From assembly GCF_035917975.1 (NCBI RefSeq), contig NZ_CP109130.1, positions 682,001 to 746,000 on the forward strand: 64,000 nt of DNA, in the 5' to 3' direction. The translations under genes were made by a program, and so were the position numbers. This DNA comes from Streptosporangium sp. NBC_01756 (GTDB lineage: Bacteria > Actinomycetota > Actinomycetes > Streptosporangiales > Streptosporangiaceae). The notes under the pieces were generated by a model. That model ran no database searches. It was not told the origin of the DNA and worked only from the letters and a program-made list of their open reading frames with translations. This document shows positions 56,469 to 64,000 of this stretch, piece after piece; the first letter of the stretch is position 1; each line of letters begins with the position of its first letter.

Positions 56469-57008
56469 TTATTCGATGGCGAGGGACTGCGGGGGCGCGT
56501 CGTCGATCTCGAAGAAGTCCGGATACTCCGTATGCCCGGCCAGCCGTAGCGTGCGGGCCAGCCAGCGGCGCTGGGCGGTCCGGGTCACCCCGACCGCGTT
56601 GTTGTAGAAGCGGCGCGAGTAGAGCACCTTGGCCACCGCGGTGCCGAGCTCCTCCAGCAGTTCCGGACCGGCCGGAGTGGCGGCCAGCCGGTCGCTGAAG
56701 CGCTCCTGGTCGACCACCGCCCGTAACGTTCGCGACAGGTCGCTCTCCGCGTGCTCGCGCTCGTCGGGCCCCGCCGTACGGGCCTCGTGGGCGGCCGAGG
56801 CCAGCACCAGACTCGTCGCCGGGTCCAGGATCCGGGAGGCCGCCAGTTCCAGGCAGACGGCCGTCCGCCGTACCAGGGCGGCGTCCATGGACTCACGGGC
56901 CAGTTCCAGCCGGATGTGGAGCCGGTCCAGCCGGCCCGCCCGCCAGGAGACGTAGACGGCGGTGAGCAGCACGAGCGCGCCCACCACCAGGATCAGCGTG
57001 GTGGTCAC
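56469..57008 (-). CDS. LemA-like membrane-anchored protein at the end of the PIM operon
   Basis: 179 residues: N-terminal membrane helix (TLILVVGALVLLTAVYVSW), then RAGRLDRLHIRLELARESMDAALVRRTAVCLELA, a helical domain, and a C-terminus RRFYNNAVGVTRT...PDFFEID that resembles the end of LemA proteins. The family has an unknown role at the membrane. The GTG overlaps the pimA stop by four bases, so it is translated with the PIM genes. In mycobacteria this position holds a NUDIX-related gene as I remember it. The similarity to LemA is weak and based on pattern. Confidence 0.75.
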   Translation of the reverse strand: MTTTLILVVGALVLLTAVYVSWRAGRLDRLHIRLELARESMDAALVRRTAVCLELAASRILDPATSLVLASAAHEARTAGPDEREHAESDLSRTLRAVVDQERFSDRLAATPAGPELLEELGTAVAKVLYSRRFYNNAVGVTRTAQRRWLARTLRLAGHTEYPDFFEIDDAPPQSLAIE

Positions 57009-58132
57009 GGCGTGTCGTCCTCCTCGACTCCGGCGGTGCTCGCCACGGTCTCGTAGACGCGCAGGACGTCACGGGCGACCGTGGACCAGTCGTACTTCAG
57101 CACGGCCTCACGGGCCTCCCGCGACAGCTTCGCCCGGCGGTCGGGGTCGTCCAGCAGGGCGGCGGCCTCACGGGCGAGCGACGCGGCGTCGCCGGTCTCG
57201 AACAGCGCCCCGGCCTGGCCGTCGTTGAGGACCTTGCGGAAGGCCGGGATGTCGCTGGCCAGGATCGCGGCACCGGCCGACATCGCCTCGGTGAGCACGA
57301 TGCCGAAGCTCTCCCCGCCCAGGTTGGGCGCGCAGAACACGTCCACCGTGTGGTAGGCGCGGACCTTGTCCTCCTCGCTGACCATGCCCAGCAGGTCGAT
57401 CCGGTCGTGGAAGCGGGCCGGCACCCTCTCCAGCACCTCCTTCTCGTCACCGGGTCCGGCGAGGAGCAGGCGCAGCCCCGGCCGCTCGGCCGCCAGCAGG
57501 GTGAACGCCTCCAGCAGGACCGGCAGGCCCTTGCGGGGCTCGTCCATCCGGCCCAGAAAACCGATCACCTCTCCGTGCTCCCAGCCGGGCAGCGGTTCGG
57601 CCTCGCTGTAACGGCTGACCGTCACCCCGTTGGGGATGAGCACGGCGTCCCCGCCGATGAACTCGACCAGGGTCTTCCTCGCCGCGTCCGACACCGCGAT
57701 CCGAGCGGTGATCTTCTCCAGGGCGCTCGTGATCACGGGGGACGCGACCGAGAAGGCGCGGGAACGGCCGTAGGAGGCGTGGAAGGTGGCCACGATCGGG
57801 CCTCTGGCCACCCAGCAGGCGAGCAGGCCCACCGAGGGGATGAACGGTTCGTGCACGTGCAACACGTCGAACCGGCCCTCACGGACCCAGCGGCGCACCC
57901 GGTTGGCCGACAGGAACCCGAACGACATCCTGGCCACCGACCCGTTGAAGGGGACCGGGACCGCGCGGCCGGCAGAGGTCACGTACGCGGGCAGCACCGC
58001 GTCCTCACCCGCCGGCGCGATCACCTGAACCTGGTGACCGTCCTCGATCAGGGCCTCGGCGAGATCGCGGATGTGCACCTGCACGCCACCCGGCACATCC
58101 CACATGTAGGGGCAGACGATGCCGATCCTCAT
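57005..58132 (-). CDS. pimA: Phosphatidylinositol alpha-mannosyltransferase PimA
   Basis: GT4-family enzyme that adds the first mannose to phosphatidylinositol from GDP-mannose on the inner face of the membrane, starting PIM, LM and LAM synthesis. 375 residues in two Rossmann domains: N-terminal CPYMWDVPGGVQVHIRDLAE, FHASYGRSR, and C-terminal GRMDEPRKGLPVLLEAF and GGESFGIVLTEAMSAG with the E-x7-E motif. ATG start. It lies 84 bp after the acyltransferase gene. The context with pgsA and patA settles the identity. Confidence 0.94.
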   Translation of the reverse strand: MRIGIVCPYMWDVPGGVQVHIRDLAEALIEDGHQVQVIAPAGEDAVLPAYVTSAGRAVPVPFNGSVARMSFGFLSANRVRRWVREGRFDVLHVHEPFIPSVGLLACWVARGPIVATFHASYGRSRAFSVASPVITSALEKITARIAVSDAARKTLVEFIGGDAVLIPNGVTVSRYSEAEPLPGWEHGEVIGFLGRMDEPRKGLPVLLEAFTLLAAERPGLRLLLAGPGDEKEVLERVPARFHDRIDLLGMVSEEDKVRAYHTVDVFCAPNLGGESFGIVLTEAMSAGAAILASDIPAFRKVLNDGQAGALFETGDAASLAREAAALLDDPDRRAKLSREAREAVLKYDWSTVARDVLRVYETVASTAGVEEDDTP

Positions 58133-58216
58133 TGCGCCCTCACCGCTTCTCGCCCGTGCCGCGCGGGGCCGGCCCCGTCACGCTCTCCGCCCTGCGCCGG
58201 ACCCGGACGGGACCTC

Positions 58217-59131
58217 TCAGTCACGTGGCTCCAGATCCTCAAGCCAGAGCCGCTGGAGCATGTGCCAGTCCTGGGGGTGCTCGGCGATGCCCTTTTCGAA
58301 GACGGTGGCCAGACTCTGCATGACGGCGGCCACCTTCTCCTTCCGGTCGCCCTCGGCGGGCACCACGATCTCGTCGTGGAAGTGGATCACCCAGTCGTCC
58401 CCCTTGAAGGAGAGGATCGCCGGGATCAGCGCGGCCCCGGTGTGCACCGCCAGCAGGCCGGGGCCGGCGGGCATGCGGGTGGCAGCACCGAAGAACTGCA
58501 CCTCGACGCCCTTGGCGGTCAGATCGCGTTCCGCGGGCAGGGCGACCGGGCGCCCGGCCCGCAGGCGCTGCGCCAGGGTCCCGAAGGTGTGGCTCTCCCC
58601 GCCGGTGAGCGGGAGCACCTCCATGCCCAGTCCCTCGCGGAAGGCGGTGTAGCGGTGGAACAGCGACTCGGGCCTGAGCCGCTCGGCGACGGTGGTGAAC
58701 GGGTGCCCCTTGGCGACGAACCAGGCGCCCGCCTGGTCCCAGTTGCCCATGTGCGGCAGGGCGAAGACCACACCGCGCCCCCTGGCGAGGTTGTCGTAGA
58801 TCTGTGCGTCCCCGACGACGTGCGTGCGTGCGAGAAGTTGCCCGGCGGACATGGAGGGCAGCCGGAACACCTCGTGGAAGTAACGGAAGTAGGAGCGCAT
58901 GCCCTCGCGGCTCAGCTCCCTGACCCCCGGATCGTCCGGCGAGGTGCCCTTGACCCGTGCGAGGTTGGCCTCCAGCCGGAGCACCGACCTGCCACGGCGC
59001 TTCCAGAGCCGGTCGGCGGCCGTGCGGAAGGCCCAGGCGGTGAGGCGTTCGGGAAGCCGGGGGACGAGCGCCCAGCCGGCGCCGAACCCGGCCGCGACGA
59101 GACGATCCTGCAGGGACGGCTTGTCGGTCAT
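58217..59131 (-). CDS. patA: Phosphatidylinositol mannoside acyltransferase
   Basis: Adds an acyl chain to the 6-OH of mannose on PIM1/PIM2, using acyl-CoA. 304 residues of the lysophospholipid/LpxL-HtrB acyltransferase family; the catalytic H-x4-D is in LPHMGNWDQAG near residue 126, and the later segment RPVALPAERDLTAKGVEVQFFG contains the conserved substrate region. The ATG at 59131 has GGGAGAG upstream and lies 11 bp after pgsA. It occupies the place of mycobacterial Rv2611c as I remember it. Confidence 0.93.
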   Translation of the reverse strand: MTDKPSLQDRLVAAGFGAGWALVPRLPERLTAWAFRTAADRLWKRRGRSVLRLEANLARVKGTSPDDPGVRELSREGMRSYFRYFHEVFRLPSMSAGQLLARTHVVGDAQIYDNLARGRGVVFALPHMGNWDQAGAWFVAKGHPFTTVAERLRPESLFHRYTAFREGLGMEVLPLTGGESHTFGTLAQRLRAGRPVALPAERDLTAKGVEVQFFGAATRMPAGPGLLAVHTGAALIPAILSFKGDDWVIHFHDEIVVPAEGDRKEKVAAVMQSLATVFEKGIAEHPQDWHMLQRLWLEDLEPRD

Positions 59132-59142
59132 CGCTCTCCCGA

Positions 59143-59760
59143 TCAGCGGAGGGTCCGGGACGAAACGGATAAGGCCTGGCGGTGGACGTGCAGCAGGCGC
59201 TGGACGACGGTGACCGCGCTGGCCACGGCGAGCAGCCACAACCCCACGGCCAGGATGTACGGCACGCCGAGGCCCGCGAGACCGGCCGCGACCAGGCCGA
59301 CGACCAGACGCTCGGGCCGTTCGGCGATGCCCGCCTCGCATGTCATGCCCAGGCCTTCGGCCCTGGCCTTGATGTACGACACCAGGGCACCGGCGACAAG
59401 GCAGAACAGCGCGACCCCGGCCAGCGCCCGCTGGCCGCTCACGGCGAGCCAGATCGCCAGCCCCGAGAAGATCCCGGCGTCTCCCACCCGGTCGAGGGTG
59501 GAGTCGAGGAAGGCACCCCAGACGCTTCCCGAGCCGGCCATCCTGGCCATCACCCCGTCGAGAAGGTCGGCGAGCACGAAAAACGTGATCACTACCGTGC
59601 CGGGGAACAGGTCTCCCCGGGGATAGAAGAAGAGAGCCGCGACGACCGTGCCGAGTGTGCCGACCGTGGTGACCATGTTGGGGCTGACCCCCCGGCGGGC
59701 GAGTGCCCTGCCCAAGGGGGTCAGGGCTCGGGTGACGGCGGGGCGCAGAAGTTTCAGCAT
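59143..59760 (-). CDS. pgsA: Phosphatidylinositol phosphate synthase (CDP-alcohol phosphatidyltransferase)
   Basis: Makes phosphatidylinositol phosphate from CDP-diacylglycerol and inositol phosphate, the lipid base for PIMs. 205 residues with about six membrane helices and the complete family motif D-x2-D-G-x2-A-R-x8-G-x3-D-x3-D at DLLDGVMARMAGSGSVWGAFLDSTLD (about 72-97). The ATG at 59760 gives MLKLLRPAVTRALTPLGR. A longer frame runs to 61062, but that is antisense to the next gene. First gene of pgsA-patA-pimA-lemA-like. Confidence 0.94.
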   Translation of the reverse strand: MLKLLRPAVTRALTPLGRALARRGVSPNMVTTVGTLGTVVAALFFYPRGDLFPGTVVITFFVLADLLDGVMARMAGSGSVWGAFLDSTLDRVGDAGIFSGLAIWLAVSGQRALAGVALFCLVAGALVSYIKARAEGLGMTCEAGIAERPERLVVGLVAAGLAGLGVPYILAVGLWLLAVASAVTVVQRLLHVHRQALSVSSRTLR

Positions 59761-59961
59761 GGCGCTCCGATCGTAGGCCAAACAGCCTGTCAGCGCGTAT
59801 TCAACGCTCCGTAATAGGATCGTCTCAAACCTCTTGTGATATTCGCCACATGGGTATTTGGTGAACAGACCGCGTCCTTGCGGTGTACGGACGTGGCAGC
59901 GGGCCCGGGGGTGTGGCCGCATCCGGCCGCGCTCCTTTTCGGCAACGATGCGGGAGGCGAC

Positions 59962-62094
59962 GTGGCAGAGAAGGCAACCGGCGGGGCAGCGGGAGCCGCG
60001 GGGAGGGCTCCGGCGGCCGATCGGCCGGACATGGTGAGGAATGTCGTGCTGGTCGGCCATTCCGGCTCGGGAAAGACGACGCTCGTGGAGGCGCTCCTGG
60101 CCGCCACGCGGACCGTCCAGCGGCCCGGCCGGGTCGAGGACGGCACCACCGTCAGCGACTTCGACGAGGTCGAGGTGCGCCAGCAGCGCTCGGTGAACCT
60201 CACCCTGGCCCCGATGGTCCACAACGACATCAAGATCAACCTGCTGGACACCCCCGGCTACGCCGACTTCGTGGGTGACCTGCGCGCCGGACTGCGCGCG
60301 GCCGACGCGGCCCTGTTCGTGGTCTCGGCTGCGGAGGACGTGGACGGCCTGACCCGGATGCTGTGGGAGGAGTGCGCGGCGGTCGGGATGCCGAGGGCGG
60401 TCGTGATCACGAAGATCGACCATCAGCGGGCCGACTTCCACGAGGTCCTCGCCTCCTGCCAGGACGCCTTCGGCGACAGCGTGGCCCCGCTGTACCTCCC
60501 GGTGGTCACCAACGGGCGGATGAACGGCCTGATCGGGCTGCTGACCCAGAAGTTCTACAACTACGCGACCGGCGCCCGGACCGAGAACGCGCCGGGCCCC
60601 TCCTACCAGGAGCAGATCGAGGAGTACCGCGGCGCGCTGATCGAGGGGATCATCCAGGAGAGCGAGGACGAGTCCCTGATGGACCGCTACCTCTCCGGGG
60701 AGGAGATCGACACCAAGGCGCTCATCGGCGACCTGGAGAAGGCGGTGGCGCGCGGCGGCTTCCACCCGGTGCTCGCCACCGGGACCGGCGTGGGGGCGCT
60801 GGAGGTCCTCCAGCTCATCACCCAGGGGTTCCCCTCCCCGCTGGAGCACCCGCTGCCGGAGGTCACCGAGATCGACGGCACGCCGGTCACCGGCATCGCC
60901 TGCGACCCCGAAGGACCACTCGTGGCCGAGGTCGTCAAGACCACCAGCGATCCCTACGTGGGCCGGATCAGCCTGGTGCGGGTGTTCTCCGGAACGCTGC
61001 GCCCGGACATGACGGTGCACGTCTCGGGACACGGCCTGGCCGACCGCGGCCATGAGGACCACGATGTGGACGAACGCATCGGCGCGCTCTCCTCACCCCT
61101 GGGCAAGCTCCAGCGGACGACCCCCCTGGGCGTGGCCGGCGACATCGTCGCGGTGGCCAAGCTGTCACGCGCGGAGACCGGCGACACCCTTTCCAGCAAG
61201 GAGCGGCCCCTGCTGATGGCCTCCTGGACGATGCCCGAACCGCTGCTGCCGGTGGCCATCCAGGCCACGTCCAAGGCGGACGACGACAAGCTCGGCCAGG
61301 CGTTGCAGCGGCTGGTCGCCGAGGATCCCACGCTCCGCCTGGAGAACAACGCCGAGACCCGGCAGCTCGTGCTGTGGTGCATGGGCGAGGCCCACGCCGA
61401 CGTCCTGCTGGACCGGCTGAGCAAGCGGCACGGCGTCGAGGTGGAGAAGATCGAGCTGAGGGTCCCGCTCCGGGAGACCTTCGGCGGAAGCTGCCAGGCT
61501 CTGGGGCGCAACGTCAAGCAGAGCGGCGGCCACGGGCAGTTCGCGATCTGCCATCTGGAGGTCGAACCCCTGCCCTCCGGGGGAGGCTTCGAGTTCGTGG
61601 ACAAGATCGTCGGCGGTGTCGTGCCGCGCCAGTTCATCCCCTCGGTGGAGAAGGGCGTCCGCACCCAGATGCAGCGCGGGGTGATGGCCGGCTACCCCAT
61701 GGTGGACGTGCGGGTGACGCTGTACGACGGCAAGGCCCACTCCGTCGACTCCTCCGACATGGCCTTCCAGATCGCCGGGGCGCTCGCGCTGAAGGAGGCC
61801 GCCTCGAAGGTCTCGACGCTGCTACTGGAACCGGTCGACGAGGTGGCCGTGCTGATCGCCGACGACCACGTGGGCGCGGTGATGTCGGATCTGTCGTCAC
61901 GTCGGGGCCGCGTGCTGGGCAGCGAACCGGTGGGCACCGGTCGCACCCTGGTCCGGGCCGAGGTGCCCGCGCTGGAGATCACCCGCTACGCCGTCGACCT
62001 TCGGTCGATGTCACACGGCACGGGCTCCTTCCAGCGCACCTTCCTACGCTACGAGCCGCTGCCCGCCCATCTGGTGGACAAGGTCGCCGGCTGA
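59962..62094 (+). CDS. Elongation factor G-like GTPase (EF-G2 type)
   Basis: 710 residues with the domain order of EF-G but a divergent GTPase centre. P-loop GHSGSGKTT at 32-40 (canonical: GHIDAGKTT), switch I region RQQRSVNLTLAP instead of RGITI, G3 DTPGYADF (Tyr100 in place of the catalytic His), and TKID at 150-153. Domains III-V follow, with domain IV containing REYSHG-like QSGGHGQFAICHLEVEP. Related to the FusA2 group of actinobacteria. The GTG at 59962 has GGGAGG upstream. The role is unknown; it may act in ribosome rescue or recycling. Divergent from pgsA. Confidence 0.9.
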   Translation: MAEKATGGAAGAAGRAPAADRPDMVRNVVLVGHSGSGKTTLVEALLAATRTVQRPGRVEDGTTVSDFDEVEVRQQRSVNLTLAPMVHNDIKINLLDTPGYADFVGDLRAGLRAADAALFVVSAAEDVDGLTRMLWEECAAVGMPRAVVITKIDHQRADFHEVLASCQDAFGDSVAPLYLPVVTNGRMNGLIGLLTQKFYNYATGARTENAPGPSYQEQIEEYRGALIEGIIQESEDESLMDRYLSGEEIDTKALIGDLEKAVARGGFHPVLATGTGVGALEVLQLITQGFPSPLEHPLPEVTEIDGTPVTGIACDPEGPLVAEVVKTTSDPYVGRISLVRVFSGTLRPDMTVHVSGHGLADRGHEDHDVDERIGALSSPLGKLQRTTPLGVAGDIVAVAKLSRAETGDTLSSKERPLLMASWTMPEPLLPVAIQATSKADDDKLGQALQRLVAEDPTLRLENNAETRQLVLWCMGEAHADVLLDRLSKRHGVEVEKIELRVPLRETFGGSCQALGRNVKQSGGHGQFAICHLEVEPLPSGGGFEFVDKIVGGVVPRQFIPSVEKGVRTQMQRGVMAGYPMVDVRVTLYDGKAHSVDSSDMAFQIAGALALKEAASKVSTLLLEPVDEVAVLIADDHVGAVMSDLSSRRGRVLGSEPVGTGRTLVRAEVPALEITRYAVDLRSMSHGTGSFQRTFLRYEPLPAHLVDKVAG

Positions 62095-62253
62095 CGTCCC
62101 GCCGGGGTGAGCCGTCCCGCGCGGTCATCGTCGGGAGGCGCGGACCGTTATGCCCACGCCTCCCCAAAGATTTATTTACGTAACAGTGTCATCACGAAAC
62201 GATTTCTTTTTTCGGGCCGAACCATCCCCGCTCCGGTGCCAGACTGAGGAACC

Positions 62254-63834
62254 ATGCGAACCGGACGCCCATTGCTCGCCGCCGCCGCCCTCGCCGTCGT
62301 CACCACCGGCGCCGCCTACGCCTTCGGCCCGGATGCCCCGCCGGCCAAGTCCGCGGCCCCCAAGCACACGCAGGAGGCGACCACCACGACCTCCGGGACG
62401 GCGTCGTGCACGACCGACGCGAAGTATCCCAAGCGGCAGTTGCGCGGCGTCTGGATCGCCACGGTGAAGAACATCGACTGGCCCTCGCGGACCGGCCTGT
62501 CGGTCGCCCGCCAGCAGGCCGAATACGTCAAGATCCTCGACAACGCGGTCAAGCGCCGGCTCAACGCGGTGTTCGTCCAGGTCCGCCCGGCCTCCGACGC
62601 CTTCTACAAGTCGTCCCTGGAGCCCTGGTCGCAGTATCTGACCGGTACGGCCGGCAAGGACCCCGGCTGGGACCCGCTGGCCTTCCTGGTCGCCGAGGCG
62701 CACAAGCGGGGGCTGGAGTTCCACTCCTGGTTCAACCCCTACCGCGCCGCCTCCGACGGTGACGTGAGCAGGCTGCCGGCCAACCACCCGGCCCGGCTCC
62801 ACCCCGACTGGATCGTCAGGTACGCGGGCCAGATCTACTACAACCCGGGCCTGCCCCAGGTCCGCGAGCACGTCACCTCGGTCGTCAAGGACGTGGTGAC
62901 GCGCTACGACGTGGACGGGGTCCACTTCGACGACTACTTCTACCCCTATCCCGTCGGCGGCGCGGTGTTCGCCGACAGCGCCGCCTTCAAGAAGTACGGC
63001 AAGGGAGACAAGCTCGCCGACTGGCGCCGCGCCAACGTCAACAAGCTGATCGCGCAGGTCGACAAGACCGTGCACGAGACGAAGCCGTACGTGAAGTTCG
63101 GCGTCAGTCCGTTCGGGATCTGGCGCAACAAGTCCGAGGACCCCACCGGTTCGGCCACTGCCGGCATGTCCGCCTACGACTCCATCTACGCCGACGCCCG
63201 CCACTGGATCCGCAAGGGCACGGTCGACTACGTCACCCCGCAGCTCTACTGGCCGCGCGGCTTCAAGGCCGCCGACTACGACGTGCTGATGCCCTGGTGG
63301 GCGAACGAGGTCAAGGGCACCGACGTGCACCTCTACATCGGCCAGGCCCTCTACCTGGTCGGCACCACCACCAACGCGGCCTGGACCAGGCCGGAGGCGC
63401 TGCCCTCGAACCTCGCGGAGAACCGCGAGCACAAGCAGGTCAAGGGCGACGTCTACTTCAGCGCCAAACAGCTCCTGACCAACCCGCTGCGCGTACTGGA
63501 CCGGATCACCAAGAACTACTACTCCCATCCGGCGCTGCTGCCCCTGATGAAGGGCCTCGGCGGCCAGGCCCCCGCCGCGCCCACCGAGGTGAAGGCCCAA
63601 GGCACCGCGCTCAGCTGGAAGGCCTCTCCCGGCGCCCGTTCCTACGCGGTCTACCAGATTCCCTCCGGCAAGGTCGGTGAGTGCGCCACCGCCGACGCCC
63701 GCAACCTGGTCGCGGTCGTGCCCGCCGCGGGCGGCGACCGTCAGACCTTCGCCGCCGCCGGTGGCGGCGCCTACCTCGTCACCGCCCTCGACCGTCTGCA
63801 CAACGAGAGCGCGCCCACCAAGGCCGTTCCCTGA
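62254..63834 (+). CDS. Secreted GH10-like glycosidase (GHL10/DUF187 family)
   Basis: 526 residues. A signal peptide (about 1-23, MRTGRPLLAAAALAVVTTGAAYA) and a Thr/Ser linker precede a TIM-barrel domain from about residue 58: LRGVWIATVKNIDWPSRTG, FVQVRPASDAFYKS, FHSWFNPYRA, VDGVHFDDYFYPYP (with the DD pair), and YVTPQLYWPRGF. The C-terminal part (about 435-526) is a fibronectin III-like fold. The group is called glycosyl hydrolase-like 10 and probably acts on cell-wall or polysaccharide glycans outside the cell. The ATG follows GAGGA. Confidence 0.87.
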   Translation: MRTGRPLLAAAALAVVTTGAAYAFGPDAPPAKSAAPKHTQEATTTTSGTASCTTDAKYPKRQLRGVWIATVKNIDWPSRTGLSVARQQAEYVKILDNAVKRRLNAVFVQVRPASDAFYKSSLEPWSQYLTGTAGKDPGWDPLAFLVAEAHKRGLEFHSWFNPYRAASDGDVSRLPANHPARLHPDWIVRYAGQIYYNPGLPQVREHVTSVVKDVVTRYDVDGVHFDDYFYPYPVGGAVFADSAAFKKYGKGDKLADWRRANVNKLIAQVDKTVHETKPYVKFGVSPFGIWRNKSEDPTGSATAGMSAYDSIYADARHWIRKGTVDYVTPQLYWPRGFKAADYDVLMPWWANEVKGTDVHLYIGQALYLVGTTTNAAWTRPEALPSNLAENREHKQVKGDVYFSAKQLLTNPLRVLDRITKNYYSHPALLPLMKGLGGQAPAAPTEVKAQGTALSWKASPGARSYAVYQIPSGKVGECATADARNLVAVVPAAGGDRQTFAAAGGGAYLVTALDRLHNESAPTKAVP

Positions 63835-63918
63835 CCTCGGTGATCATCGGATTCCCTGGACGGGGGCACAATGATCCCCTACGGTGCCAGCATTTGGCCG
63901 AGGTCTGGGAGGTCGCTC

Positions 63919-64000
63919 GTGAGGCGGATGTCTGCCGCGCTCGCACTGGTCCTGAGTGTTCTGTGGCCGGTAGCCGCGCACGCCGCGCCGGCGGAGGGAC
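63919..64000 (+). CDS. Start of a secreted protein, cut off by window edge
   Basis: The GTG at 63919 follows GGGAGG with six bases between. The 27 visible codons read VRRMSAALALVLSVLWPVAAHAAPAEG: a positively charged start, a hydrophobic core and an AHA-A cleavage site, so this is a signal peptide. The rest lies outside the window, and the function cannot be judged. Confidence 0.7.
   Translation, partial: MRRMSAALALVLSVLWPVAAHAAPAEG

Noticed and set aside
59143-61062. A very long pgsA reading frame extending over the EF-G-like gene
   Set aside because: Only 59143-59760 resembles a CDP-alcohol phosphatidyltransferase. The extension is antisense to a well-supported GTPase gene and ignores a good ATG.

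Overview
The window is 64 kb of high-GC actinobacterial chromosome, densely packed with conserved housekeeping genes. A complete argCJBDFRGH cluster followed by mpg and tyrS, a phosphatidylinositol-mannoside (PIM) lipid operon, and the order pheST - infC-rpmI-rplT - alaS-ruvX-mltG-aroE - hisS - relA-apt-secFD-yajC - ruvBAC - yebC-pdxT all point to an actinomycete. The arg arrangement differs from Streptomyces as I remember it, and Streptosporangiales is my best guess. That placement is inference from gene order, not a marker-gene result.

Layout. 1-10.2 kb (minus strand): arginine biosynthesis read argC to argH as one tightly overlapping unit, continuing into a DNA glycosylase (mpg) and a truncated tyrS; an ARG-box palindrome lies just before argC. 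10.4-12.1 kb (plus): an acyl-CoA synthetase behind a TetR-type palindrome. 12.3-19.7 kb (minus): a small RraB-like protein, pheT, pheS, an orphan PAS histidine kinase, a SpoU rRNA methyltransferase, and rplT-rpmI-infC with infC apparently starting at ATC. 20.1-21.4 kb (plus): a PadR regulator and a membrane protein. 21.4-30.9 kb (minus): aroE, two tandem mltG paralogues, ruvX, alaS, two small membrane proteins, rarA, a lipoprotein and a DUF2231 membrane protein. 31.2-38.2 kb: two membrane-anchored cyclophilins and a DUF349 coiled-coil protein (plus) around aspS-hisS-metallohydrolase (minus). 38.4-47.3 kb (minus): relA/spoT, apt, secF, secD, yajC, ruvB, ruvA, ruvC. 47.3-55.1 kb (minus): a degenerate tandem repeat, a cation/proton antiporter, yebC, pdxT, an MFS pump with its MarR regulator, a Tat-exported PhoD phosphatase, and pdxS. 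55.3-59.8 kb (minus): a DUF3048 lipoprotein and the operon pgsA-patA-pimA-lemA-like. 60-64 kb (plus): an EF-G-like GTPase, a secreted GH10-like glycosidase, and the start of another secreted protein.

How the genes work together. Four aminoacyl-tRNA synthetases (five with partial tyrS), IF3, L35, L20, an rRNA methyltransferase and an EF-G paralogue serve translation. RelA/SpoT sits next to purine salvage (apt), which shares the GTP/ATP pool with (p)ppGpp. SecDF-YajC drives export, RuvABC and RarA handle recombination and stalled forks, and PdxST makes PLP, the cofactor of ArgD in the same window. Genes are mostly grouped in operons with 1- or 4-base stop/start overlaps, and many operon ends carry strong GC-rich hairpins.

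I found no CRISPR array, prophage, insertion sequence, tRNA or rRNA gene, and no clearly new multi-gene system. The points most worth a second look are local: two regulators (PadR, MarR) that appear leaderless with palindromic operators at their start codons, the ATC start of infC, a roughly 110-residue Pro/Ser/Thr/Ala insert in SecD, a 150-bp degenerate tandem repeat downstream of the antiporter, an EF-G paralogue lacking the catalytic His, and pdxS and pdxT separated by an MFS/MarR/PhoD block.
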